Source: Neisseriaceae bacterium (GTDB taxonomy: Bacteria; Pseudomonadota; Gammaproteobacteria; Burkholderiales; Neisseriaceae). From it: a DNA stretch of 24,080 nt. The notes under the pieces are model-generated. The model had not been told where the DNA came from. It ran no database searches and worked only from the letters and a program-made list of their open reading frames with translations. Positions 7,934 through 15,266 of the stretch are shown here, one piece after another (the first letter of the stretch is position 1; each line of letters opens with the position of its first letter). A program made the translations under genes and the position numbers. The DNA is taken from the NCBI GenBank assembly GCA_030146285.1, contig JASLBZ010000008.1, positions 1 to 24,080 on the forward strand, given 5' to 3'.

Positions 7934-8689
7934 TTATTCTAAACCTGCTGCTTTCATCATTTCTGTGATTTTGGCTGTGGCTTTGGTGGCACGCATTTGT
8001 TCAATCAATTGATCTTTGATTTGAGCCAATGGTGGAATGTTACTGCCACGTCGGGTATCAACCACGCGAAATAGGTAAAAATTCTCACCCAATTTAACAG
8101 GTTCGGCTGTGATTTCTTTTTTCACCAAACGACCCACCACACCTGCGATTTCAGGTGGTAAGCCTTGTGAATTCATCCAGTCACTTTGGAAGCCTTCTGT
8201 TTGCCCTTGTTTTTTAGCAAGGTTTTCAAAAGTCATGCCTTTAAGCAACAAAGCTTGGCCATTTTGAGCTTCTTCAAGCGATGCAAATGCAATTTGTTGA
8301 ATCTTAATTTCTTGACTCAATTTATTGTATTCGTTGCTCACATCTTGGTCTGTTATCTCGATGGTGGCTTTAAGGTGATTAAAATACTCACTGGCATAAA
8401 ACTGTGCTTCAAAGTTGGCAAAAGCCGCTTTAACAGCAGGTTTTTGATCCAAACCTTCTTTTAAGGCTGCATTTTTTAAAAGCTCAGCTTGCTGTAAGTT
8501 CTTGCTGATTTCTTTTTTGATGTTGTCCACTTCCTGTGCAGGAATGGGAACACCTTGCTGTGCCATTTGCTGTGCTTCAATTTGCGTGTACATGGCATTA
8601 ACACGAGCATTGTCAATGGCAGGCGCTTGTGCAATGGCAGCACCAATAACTGAAGCGGCAAGGGCGGTTGCAATCCATTTTTTATTCAT
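7934..8689 (-). CDS. Secreted peptidyl-prolyl isomerase (parvulin/SurA-N type), second of a pair
   Basis: A 251-residue protein with a signal peptide (MNKK, then a hydrophobic stretch ending at about residue 20, AIAQA) and so probably periplasmic. The region from about residue 25 to 115 is a helical SurA-N/PrsA-like chaperone part. Residues 120-215 carry a parvulin-like fold: IKIQQIAFAS opening strand, FENLAKKQG, the LPPEIAGVVGRLVKKEIT segment and the closing YLFRVVDTR strand. The usual active-site sequence is poorly conserved, so it may act mainly as a chaperone. It follows the larger isomerase by 23 bases and is likely co-transcribed with it. I cannot assign a specific symbol. Confidence 0.82.
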   Translation of the reverse strand: MNKKWIATALAASVIGAAIAQAPAIDNARVNAMYTQIEAQQMAQQGVPIPAQEVDNIKKEISKNLQQAELLKNAALKEGLDQKPAVKAAFANFEAQFYASEYFNHLKATIEITDQDVSNEYNKLSQEIKIQQIAFASLEEAQNGQALLLKGMTFENLAKKQGQTEGFQSDWMNSQGLPPEIAGVVGRLVKKEITAEPVKLGENFYLFRVVDTRRGSNIPPLAQIKDQLIEQMRATKATAKITEMMKAAGLE

Positions 8690-8712
8690 GGCTTAATCCT
8701 GGTTCAACGTCA

Positions 8713-9606
8713 TTATTTTTCAGTAATTTTGGCTTTTTTGTACAAATCACCAATGGCTTGATCAATGCTTTGGTTTTGCAAGTTGGCTTTGATGTCATTT
8801 TGTACTTCATCAAATTTTGGAATCGCAACTGCACGGCGGTCATTGATTTTGAAAATGGCGTACATGCTTTGGTTAGCCAAGTCTTTGCTTTCTAGTGCTG
8901 GGTTGGTGAATTGACCTTTTTGCAAAGGATTCAAAGCATCGTAAAGTGGTTTTGCACCTGTTTCCAAGTCTTTTAGGCGGACATAGCCATCTTTAACACC
9001 ACCTGTTTTTTTGGCTTCAGGATCTTCAGAATATTTTTTAGCTGTGGCTTTGAAATCTTTGTTGGCACTTAAATCTTTAATGGCAGCTGCAGCATCTTTT
9101 TGTTTGCTGGTCACGATTTCACCCAATTGGATTTCATCTGTGCCTTTGTAAATGCCTACCACTTTTTCATATTCAGCTTTAACCGCTTTATCCGTGATTG
9201 GCTTTTTCTCAACGGTTTTGAACATGAAGCCTTGTACTAACAAGTCATTTTCAAATTGAGCTAAGTCTTGAGCAAAACCAGCATCTTTGTCTGCGCCACT
9301 GGCTTTTGCTTGTGCTTTAACATCAGCAATGATTTTTTTGTATTCATCACTGTTTTGAATTTTTTGTTTTTTTGCTTCTTGGATAATCAGCGTTTGCGTT
9401 ACCATGCGGTTTAATAGGTTTTGACGCAACTCTGCTGAATCTTTAACTTGGTTTTTGCTTTCTTTAACCACGTAAGCTACTTGGGTATCAATTTCAGAGC
9501 TGTCAATGTCTTGGCCGTTAACAGTCACCAAAGTTTTGGCCATTAGGCCGCCTGAAAAGGTTAGAGCCAAAGCAGCAACGGTTAAACGCAATTGAAATTT
9601 TTTCAT
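8713..9606 (-). CDS. Secreted peptidyl-prolyl isomerase (PpiC/foldase type), first of a pair
   Basis: From the ATG at 9606 this is 297 residues with a clean signal peptide (MKKFQLRLTVAALALTFSGG, cleavage near LMA). I prefer that start to the ATG at 9633, which would put nine extra residues before the signal peptide. TLVTVNGQDIDSSEID is the usual N-terminal chaperone opening; IQLGEIVTSKQKDAAAAIKDL begins the parvulin domain at about residue 160, and GGVKDGYVRLKDL with the FKINDR closing strand completes it. It resembles a meningococcal periplasmic isomerase as I recall it. The protein is Lys-rich. Promoter elements are visible upstream at 9689-9717. Confidence 0.88.
   Translation of the reverse strand: MKKFQLRLTVAALALTFSGGLMAKTLVTVNGQDIDSSEIDTQVAYVVKESKNQVKDSAELRQNLLNRMVTQTLIIQEAKKQKIQNSDEYKKIIADVKAQAKASGADKDAGFAQDLAQFENDLLVQGFMFKTVEKKPITDKAVKAEYEKVVGIYKGTDEIQLGEIVTSKQKDAAAAIKDLSANKDFKATAKKYSEDPEAKKTGGVKDGYVRLKDLETGAKPLYDALNPLQKGQFTNPALESKDLANQSMYAIFKINDRRAVAIPKFDEVQNDIKANLQNQSIDQAIGDLYKKAKITEK
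9545..9556 (+). repeat. DNA uptake sequence-like word, one mismatch
   Basis: AGGCCGCCTGAA differs by one base from each of AGGCTGCCTGAA, AGGCAGCCTGAA and the Neisseria form AGGCCGTCTGAA. It lies within the signal-peptide region of the isomerase gene. Confidence 0.4.
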
Positions 9607-9688
9607 TGATGATAACTTTCTAAAGTTGTTCATTACTTAGCTATTTTGATAACACCAAGCCAGTAAAAGCGATAAATTTATGGAACGT

Positions 9689-9717
9689 ATTTTATTGTCA
9701 TACCTTCGGAATGGCAA
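9689..9717 (-). promoter_or_regulatory. Sigma-70-type promoter for the isomerase pair
   Basis: On the minus strand TTGCCA (9717-9712) and TAAAAT (9694-9689) are separated by exactly 17 bases. Each matches five of six consensus bases. The start of transcription would fall near 9682, leaving a leader of about 75 bases before the ATG at 9606. Confidence 0.55.
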
Positions 9718-9742
9718 GCTTTCGGACTTTGGTTTACCTATT

Positions 9743-9763
9743 ATTTAATAATTATCATTAAAT
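9743..9763. promoter_or_regulatory. AT-rich dyad resembling a Fur operator
   Basis: A perfect 7 base-pair inverted repeat, ATTTAAT and ATTAAAT, around a 7-base centre. On the minus strand the core TAATGATAAT fits the Fur box; about 14 of 19 positions match the classical consensus by eye. It lies about 25 bases upstream of the isomerase -35 element. In AT-rich intergenic DNA such a match can arise by chance. Confidence 0.25.
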
Positions 9764-9912
9764 AAGTCACTAATTGCACCCAAACATCCATTTTATCAAC
9801 AATACTACACATGTTGCGGTCGTTTTGAAATGGTCAGCATGGCATTCTCATGTGTTCATGGTGTGCTAAGTGTGTGTTGTGGTTCAGGTGTTTTCGCTAA
9901 GCAAATGTGAAT

Positions 9913-10200
9913 TTACGGTAAGGCTTGAATAAAAGGCTTAATTAAAATCTCTTCATACACGCCGGCATGGACAAAAGGGTCATCACTTGCCCAAGCTTCA
10001 GCATCATCTAAGTTGTTAAACTCTGCCACAATCAAGCTGCCTGACACCAGTTCTGGTGTATCTGGCAATGGGTTGCGACCAGCCAATACCAAACGATTTT
10101 CGGCTTTGAGTTTTTCTAAACGAGCCAAATGCTCTGGGCGTGCAGCTGTGCGAGCCTCGATGCTGTCTTGAACATCGGTAGCAAGAATCATATATAACAT
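9913..10200 (-). CDS. YciI-like protein
   Basis: A 95-residue protein from the ATG at 10200, which lies one base after the yciB stop codon. An upstream ATG at 10254 inside yciB is less plausible because the family begins just at MLYMILATD. The ferredoxin-like YciI fold is indicated by the opening strand, RPEHLARLEKL, LVLAGRNPLPD, GSLIVAEFNNLDDAEAWASDDPFVHAGVY and a closing strand. The conserved His of RPEH and the Asp of DDPF are the residues usually regarded as the active-site pair in this family. The biochemical role of stand-alone YciI proteins is largely undefined. Position directly behind yciB is a conserved arrangement. Confidence 0.9.
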   Translation of the reverse strand: MLYMILATDVQDSIEARTAARPEHLARLEKLKAENRLVLAGRNPLPDTPELVSGSLIVAEFNNLDDAEAWASDDPFVHAGVYEEILIKPFIQALP

Positions 10201-10201
10201 A

Positions 10202-10738
10202 TTACTGGTTTTCCTTAGGAAGGTGTTTTGCAATAAATAAGGCTTGTCCAACAAAAAACAAAATCATTAAGCCCAAAAAGCCAAATGTTTTGTAGGTGAC
10301 CCATTGGTCCATGGTGAAGCTCTTTGCCACCCAGATGTTGATGCCACCCATGAGTGTGAAAAAGGCAATCCATGCAAAGGCCAGTTTTCCCCAGACTTCA
10401 TCGGGCAGATGAATTTCTTTGCCCATCAGCAGTTTTAAGCCATTTTTCTTCAGAAGTTGGCTGATTAAAATTGCCATAGCGGTAGCCCACAACAAAATGC
10501 TGGCTTTCCACTGAATAAATGCTTCGTTGTTAGTCAGTATGGTTGCGCCGCCAAAAACGACAATCAAAGCCAAACTTACCCATTGCATGGGATCTAAATG
10601 TCGAACTTTAATCCATGTTACGGCAGCCTGAACCACGCCAATAACCAAGGCAATGGCTGTGGCAATTCGGATGTCTTTGGTAATGTAATATGCAACAAAA
10701 AACAAAATTAAAGCTAAAAAATCGCCTAATGATTTCAT
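10202..10738 (-). CDS. yciB: Inner membrane-spanning protein YciB (septation protein A)
   Basis: A 178-residue protein with about five hydrophobic segments, the standard size of the YciB/IspZ family, which takes part in envelope synthesis and cell division in the inner membrane. Recognisable family features are the MKSLGDFLALILFFVAYY opening, the KVRHLDPMQW loop near residue 45, the FIQWKASILLWATA segment and an FNIWVA-like segment (here INIWVA) followed by TFGFLGLMILFFVGQ. A GAGGT ribosome binding site lies close to the ATG. It begins a short minus-strand unit with the YciI-like gene and is divergent from fimV across 480 bases. Confidence 0.93.
   Translation of the reverse strand: MKSLGDFLALILFFVAYYITKDIRIATAIALVIGVVQAAVTWIKVRHLDPMQWVSLALIVVFGGATILTNNEAFIQWKASILLWATAMAILISQLLKKNGLKLLMGKEIHLPDEVWGKLAFAWIAFFTLMGGINIWVAKSFTMDQWVTYKTFGFLGLMILFFVGQALFIAKHLPKENQ
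10621..10632 (+). repeat. DNA uptake sequence-like word
   Basis: CGGCAGCCTGAA, an exact GCAGCCTGAA 10-mer with one mismatch at the first base of the 12-mer. It lies inside yciB, antisense to the gene. Confidence 0.6.
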
Positions 10739-11218
10739 GGGACCTCATTAAAAAGAACGAAAATATCGTTATATGCAGTGTTATTTAAGTGAGGCTTTGC
10801 TTAAAAATTTCAAGTAGCGCTCTTGCTTGTGATGTATTTTGACAGAAATGAGACAGTACTGTCACGGTGTAATTATCACGTAGGGTGTGAGAGTGTGTTG
10901 TATGCGCTAAGATTTTTAATAATATTACGATTGATTATATTGTTGTCATTTATTAATTGAGGTTAAATACCATTAAATTTGCTCAAAAATTGATTTAAAT
11001 GGACTAAATTTTTGCACAATATCAGCATAATTCTTAAGGTTATATTTGGATTGAATGTACATTTTGCAAAAAACTGAGATATAATATTTTATGATATATT
11101 AATATTTATTTTGCAAGAGTATTATGTTTGAAAGAAAAACATCATCGGCACTGCCATATTTTTGGCACTGATTACTTTAGATAAATTGTGCGTGGGTATT
11201 GGAAAATGAGGATACATT
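10739..11218. other. Long AT-rich divergent intergenic region between yciB and fimV
   Basis: 480 bases, visibly more AT-rich than the flanking genes. It contains a perfect 12-base palindrome GACAGTACTGTC at 10852-10863, a TTGACA at 10839-10844 without a well-placed -10, and a perfect TATAAT at 11080-11085 on the fimV side. The only small reading frame near fimV is 16 codons including stop (11124-11171). I see no terminator, no tRNA and no clear riboswitch. It presumably holds the two divergent promoters. Confidence 0.5.
11080..11085 (+). promoter_or_regulatory. Candidate -10 element for fimV
   Basis: A perfect TATAAT about 130 bases upstream of the fimV start. No good -35 is found at 16 to 18 bases spacing (TGTACA is the nearest), so an activator or another site may be needed. 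Confidence 0.3.
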
Positions 11219-14200
11219 GTGAATTCGACCTTTAAATTGAAATTAATAACAGCTACTTTAATGGTGTTGGGTTCAGTGTCAGCACATGCTTCACTGGGTG
11301 CATTAAGTGTCAACTCTCACTTAGGTGAGCCTTTTTCTGGCAGTGTTGTGGTGTCAGGACCAAGTGCCCAAGATATCTTAAATGATAAAAACAGTGTGGT
11401 CGTGGATGATGGTCGCATTCGGACAAAAGTGGTTAAGCAAGGCAAAAATGCGGTAATTCGCTTTTCATCTAGCCAGCCCATTGATGATGCAATCATGAGA
11501 TTCAAGCTAAGGGCTTCTAGCGAAAGTCGCTCTTATACTGCATTGCTTGATCCCAGAACTTCCAAATCGAATGCCGGCAAGAACAGTACAGCATCAGGTA
11601 CTTCAAAAACATACCCTCAAAAAAACAAATCCATCCAAGTTCAATCTTCAGGACGCCATTATGTTGAGCCGGGTCAAAGTACCCAACAGATTGCCAAAAT
11701 GTATCAACCGGCAGGTTTAACATTGAATCAGACCATTCGAGCGATTGTTCGAGCCAACCCATTTGCCTTTCAAAATGGTAATCCCAACGCGCTTTTTGCA
11801 ACTGTAACGTTGAATATTCCAACGGCTGCTGAAATGAAGCGCTTGGGTGGCAGTGCGGATGCTGGAGTGGTAAAAAAATCGAATACGAAACCAACAACGA
11901 GCACAAAAACAACAGAAGCACCTAAAAAGATTGTGTCAGAACAAACAGACAACAAATCGGAAAAAACAACAGCTCCAGCTGTTGTGCCTGAAAAAGAAGT
12001 CAAAACCGAACCAGAAGTGGCAGTGCCCACGCCAAGTACATCAGAAAAAACGGATTTAGAAACTGCATCACAAACCGATATTGCCTCAGCTGAAATCGCA
12101 AGCGAAGAAGCATCGGCTGTGGTGGATGTCGCGGCATCGGAAGAAATGGCTTCCAATCAGGCTGATGAGGATGCGCTGCAAGCGCAAAAGGATGCACAAC
12201 GCGCACAGATGTTAGAAGAGCAACGTCTTGAGCAAGAGCGATTGGCGCAAGAAGAAGAATTTGATTGGATGGAGTACCTTCCTTATATCGGTGGTGCTGC
12301 TGCCTTATTGTTGATTGCTGCATACCTTGTGATGCGCCGACGCAAAGCCAGCCATGATGACGATGATGATTTTGAGCCGCCAGTACCGCCTAAAGGTGGT
12401 AAAGGGGGGGCGACGAAATCACCGTTGGCAGAAGAAACCGCACCCAAGGCCAAAAAAGGCTTATTTGGCAAGTTTGGCAAGAAGAATGAAACTGTCGAGG
12501 ATGATGACTTTAATGATATTGATGATGAAATTCTGGACGATATTGTGTTTGCAGATTCAGACGTTGGTATCCCTAGTCACGCAGCAGATTTGCCAGAGGA
12601 AGAGGTTGTCAGTCCCCAAAGCGTTGCCAAGCCAGCCAAAAAGCCTATTGATTTAAGTGCACGCTTAGAAAAAGAACACAAAGCCACAACAGCAGCCGTA
12701 GCCGCCGTACCTAGTTTTGATGAACTGGCTGATTTTGCAGTGAATGAAGAAGAAGCCAAACCTAAGGTCGCTACCGCCACAGAAAATGCATCTCAAAATA
12801 CGCAAGCAGTGGATGATTTAGGTGCTTTAGGTAATTTAGAGTTTCACAGTCTGGGCAATGATCACTTCACCCAAGCTCCGCAGAGTACTGTCACATTGAC
12901 ACCTGCAGCATCGGATGATTTTGATGATTTGAATTGGTCGGATGTGACAGGTAATACTGTCGCTGATTCACCTAAAAAATCGGCTGAGCCTATTTTGCAA
13001 GAGCCGGCAAAAACAGCTGCACATGATTTGGATTTGGATTTTACTCCTGCAACGCCAACGCCAACGCCAACGCCAACGCCAACGCCCGTGTCATTGGATG
13101 CAATCGAAGAGCCTGTTTCGCAGGCCATGTTGGATGATTTGGACTGGTCAAGCGATGATGTTGCTAAGATGAATGCATCTTTTGATCAAGGTAGTGATGC
13201 CGCCGCTGGCAATATTCAAGCCAATGAAACGAAAAAAACATCGGTTTTCTCTCAAATAGGCAAAGACCAAGATTACAATTTGGATTTTGATTCGAGCTTG
13301 TCTTTTAATCTGGATGATTTGAGTTTGGGTGAGAGTGTACAAACTCCTGATTTTATTGAGCCTAAGTTTGTTGAGCTGGACGCATCATCAGAAGGCAATG
13401 TCCCCAAACCGAAGTTAACGACCAGCATTGATGAAAAATTGGCACAAACCATGCCATCGAAGTCAAAAGCGGCTGAATCGATTACGTCTGTACCACCTTT
13501 AACGAAGCCAGAAGCAACCAAAGACATTGCGAAGCCCATTTTAGACAAAGCAGAACCATTACCAACAGTACAAGCGGCTGAAGCTGGTTTGGATGATTTG
13601 GACTTTAATGTTGATTTCAGTGAGCCTGCTGCGGTTAAGTTGGCTGAAACGGAAAATACATCATTGGCCAATGAGCTGGATGATTTGGATTTCAACTTGG
13701 ATTTAGGTGAATCCACACCGATTGTGGAGCAAGCAGCAATTGTATCTAATGCCAATACAGATGTATCTAATGCCAATACAGACTTAGGTTTGGATTTGGA
13801 TCATGATTTGGCTTTGTCTGCTGATAATACCCAAGAGCCAGTTGTGAAAGCAGATGAAAAGCCTGCTAGTGATGTGGCCTTTGCGGACTTTAACTTTGAT
13901 CAAAACTTCCAAGACCATGCTTCAGATGTGGGTTTGGGTGTAGAAGAAGTTTTAAAAGCACCAACAGCACCCGCTGCAGTGATTGAGCCATTGGATGGTG
14001 TGGTCGAGAGCGTAGATGATATGATGTTGGATTTGTCACTGTCAGAGACGGTTACTCGAGAAAGCACACAGTCATTAGAGCGCCATATTGCAGATACGAT
14101 TGCTAGCCCCTTGTCTCCAGAAGAAATGAAAGAGGCTGAAGAAATTGCTGAAAAAGCAAAATTGGATTTGGTGGACGTTTATTTGGAAATGTCAGATATT

Positions 14201-14302
14201 GGGTCTGCACAAGAGGCTTTGCAAGAAGTCTTAGATGAGGCCAGCAACCCAGACATCATTGCCAAAGCAGAAGCATTAAAGAAAAAAGTGATGTTTTTTT
14301 AA
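11219..14302 (+). CDS. fimV: FimV/TspA-family pilus-assembly and polar hub protein
   Basis: 1027 residues from a GTG start supported by GAGGA seven bases upstream. Domain order: signal peptide (1-24, cleavage after AHA); the FimV N-terminal domain (SLGALSVNSHLGEPFSG onward, to about 100); a LysM-like peptidoglycan-binding stretch (about 144-210); a Thr/Glu-rich linker; one membrane helix (about 354-373, followed by RRRK); a long acidic cytoplasmic region with repeated DDLDFN/DDLDWS-type motifs; and the conserved C-terminal FimV helical domain (about 965-1027, EKAKLDLVDVYLEMSDIGSAQEALQEV). FimV proteins link peptidoglycan to type IV pilus assembly and polar signalling; the meningococcal homologue is TspA. 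It holds a hexanucleotide tract at 13051 and a 21-base duplication at 13742. It sits upstream of truA, as in Pseudomonas. Confidence 0.92.
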   Translation: MNSTFKLKLITATLMVLGSVSAHASLGALSVNSHLGEPFSGSVVVSGPSAQDILNDKNSVVVDDGRIRTKVVKQGKNAVIRFSSSQPIDDAIMRFKLRASSESRSYTALLDPRTSKSNAGKNSTASGTSKTYPQKNKSIQVQSSGRHYVEPGQSTQQIAKMYQPAGLTLNQTIRAIVRANPFAFQNGNPNALFATVTLNIPTAAEMKRLGGSADAGVVKKSNTKPTTSTKTTEAPKKIVSEQTDNKSEKTTAPAVVPEKEVKTEPEVAVPTPSTSEKTDLETASQTDIASAEIASEEASAVVDVAASEEMASNQADEDALQAQKDAQRAQMLEEQRLEQERLAQEEEFDWMEYLPYIGGAAALLLIAAYLVMRRRKASHDDDDDFEPPVPPKGGKGGATKSPLAEETAPKAKKGLFGKFGKKNETVEDDDFNDIDDEILDDIVFADSDVGIPSHAADLPEEEVVSPQSVAKPAKKPIDLSARLEKEHKATTAAVAAVPSFDELADFAVNEEEAKPKVATATENASQNTQAVDDLGALGNLEFHSLGNDHFTQAPQSTVTLTPAASDDFDDLNWSDVTGNTVADSPKKSAEPILQEPAKTAAHDLDLDFTPATPTPTPTPTPTPVSLDAIEEPVSQAMLDDLDWSSDDVAKMNASFDQGSDAAAGNIQANETKKTSVFSQIGKDQDYNLDFDSSLSFNLDDLSLGESVQTPDFIEPKFVELDASSEGNVPKPKLTTSIDEKLAQTMPSKSKAAESITSVPPLTKPEATKDIAKPILDKAEPLPTVQAAEAGLDDLDFNVDFSEPAAVKLAETENTSLANELDDLDFNLDLGESTPIVEQAAIVSNANTDVSNANTDLGLDLDHDLALSADNTQEPVVKADEKPASDVAFADFNFDQNFQDHASDVGLGVEEVLKAPTAPAAVIEPLDGVVESVDDMMLDLSLSETVTRESTQSLERHIADTIASPLSPEEMKEAEEIAEKAKLDLVDVYLEMSDIGSAQEALQEVLDEASNPDIIAKAEALKKKVMFF
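13051..13086 (+). repeat. Hexanucleotide microsatellite (AACGCC)6 inside fimV
   Basis: Six perfect head-to-tail copies of AACGCC. In frame they encode alternating Thr-Pro at about residues 611-624. Gain or loss of units would keep the frame and only change spacer length. Confidence 0.97.
13742..13783 (+). repeat. Tandem duplication of a 21-base unit inside fimV
   Basis: Two adjacent 21-base copies differing only in the last base, each encoding VSNANTD (about residues 842-855). Confidence 0.95.
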
Positions 14303-14323
14303 GTAAAAGCAGCTTGTTTAATG

Positions 14324-14357
14324 AGCCCAAGTATTAACTTGGGCTTTTTGTTTTTTT
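14324..14357 (+). terminator. Terminator downstream of fimV
   Basis: A 9 base-pair perfect stem, AGCCCAAGT / ACTTGGGCT, with an ATTA loop and then two T-runs broken by one G. It begins 21 bases after the fimV stop, separating fimV from truA transcription at least in part. Confidence 0.9.
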
Positions 14358-14421
14358 CCCAAATGGTTACAATCACTCTCTTTATCTTGATTGCTTAGAA
14401 TCAATCAACAGAAATGAATGC

Positions 14422-15228
14422 ATGCAAAATCGAATTTTATTAACGGTCACTTATGATGGTTCTGCTTTTCATGGTTGGCAAGTTCAAGGCCAAGGCATTT
14501 GCACGGTACAAGAACATCTTGAAACCGCATTGAGCAAAATTGCCAAGCATCCTGTTCAGACCATTGTTGCTGGTAGGACGGACACGGGTGTGCATGCAAC
14601 AGCGCAAATGGTGCATTTTGACACGAATGAAGATAGACCATTGTCAGCTTGGGTGCGAGGTGTTAATGCTTTTTTACCAGCACAAATGTCCGTATTGCAT
14701 GCACAAAAAATAGCACCAGAATTCAATGCCCGTTTTGATGCATATTCGCGTCGATATCGCTATGTTTTAAGCAATGAAGCCATCCGTCCGACCATCTTAT
14801 CTGGTAAAGTGGGTTGGTCTTTTTGGCCGTTGGATGTTCAAGCCATGCATCAAGCTGCCCAGCACTTGCTCGGTCAACATGATTTTAGCAGCTTTAGGGC
14901 GTCGCAATGTCAGGCAAAATCTCCGATTAAAACCATGACGCGTTTGGATGTTTACCAGAACAATGGGTTTATTTGCTTTGATTTTGAAGCCAACGCCTTT
15001 TTGCACCATATGGTGCGCAATTTGGTGGGTGCTTTGGTGTATGTGGGCAGTCATCGATTAAGTGAGGCTGATTTTGTGGCGTTGCTGCATGCTAAGAATC
15101 GAACATTCGCGCCACCAACATTTATGGCAGATGGATTGTACTTGACGGGTGTGGATTATCCAGAGCATTATCAAGTTGAAAATTTGCCCATGCCAGCTTG
15201 GTTATGGGGTAAAAACAAATCAATTTAA
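14422..15228 (+). CDS. truA: tRNA pseudouridine synthase A (positions 38-40)
   Basis: 268 residues, the typical TruA length. It converts uridines 38, 39 and 40 of the tRNA anticodon stem to pseudouridine. The catalytic Asp lies in AGRTDTGVHATAQ near residue 52; further family features are the opening ILLTVTYDGSAFHGWQ, FNARFDAYSRRYRY near residue 97, HDFSSFRASQCQAKSP near residue 152 and FLHHMVRNLVGALVYVG near residue 193. The ribosome binding site is weak. trpF follows after 38 bases without a visible terminator, so truA probably shares a transcript with trpFBA-accD. Confidence 0.96.
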   Translation: MQNRILLTVTYDGSAFHGWQVQGQGICTVQEHLETALSKIAKHPVQTIVAGRTDTGVHATAQMVHFDTNEDRPLSAWVRGVNAFLPAQMSVLHAQKIAPEFNARFDAYSRRYRYVLSNEAIRPTILSGKVGWSFWPLDVQAMHQAAQHLLGQHDFSSFRASQCQAKSPIKTMTRLDVYQNNGFICFDFEANAFLHHMVRNLVGALVYVGSHRLSEADFVALLHAKNRTFAPPTFMADGLYLTGVDYPEHYQVENLPMPAWLWGKNKSI

Positions 15229-15266
15229 AAAAGAATCAATTGAAATACAAAATGAGATAGGGAAAT

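Larger units (their letters stand above)
9607..9912. other. Intergenic stretch without a gene
   Basis: About 300 bases between the isomerase start and the YciI-like stop. It holds the promoter and dyad listed separately. All three minus-strand frames are broken by stops within about 20 codons, and the longest open stretch seen is about 23 codons. Many betaproteobacteria carry bolA in this slot; I see neither an intact bolA nor a recognisable remnant. No tRNA cloverleaf is apparent. Confidence 0.6.

Noticed and set aside
9795..9869. A 23-codon frame on the minus strand near the Fur-like dyad
   Set aside because: Very short, no ribosome binding site, composition follows the AT-rich background.
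11124..11171. A 16-codon reading frame between the candidate fimV -10 and the fimV start, with AAGAG upstream
   Set aside because: Too short to support as a gene or leader peptide without conservation data; no regulatory residues or attenuator hairpin seen.
13273..13776. A 167-codon minus-strand frame, and a similar one at 11770-12156, opposite fimV
   Set aside because: Ser/Val-rich products of reading the antisense of a low-complexity acidic gene; no ribosome binding site or domain.
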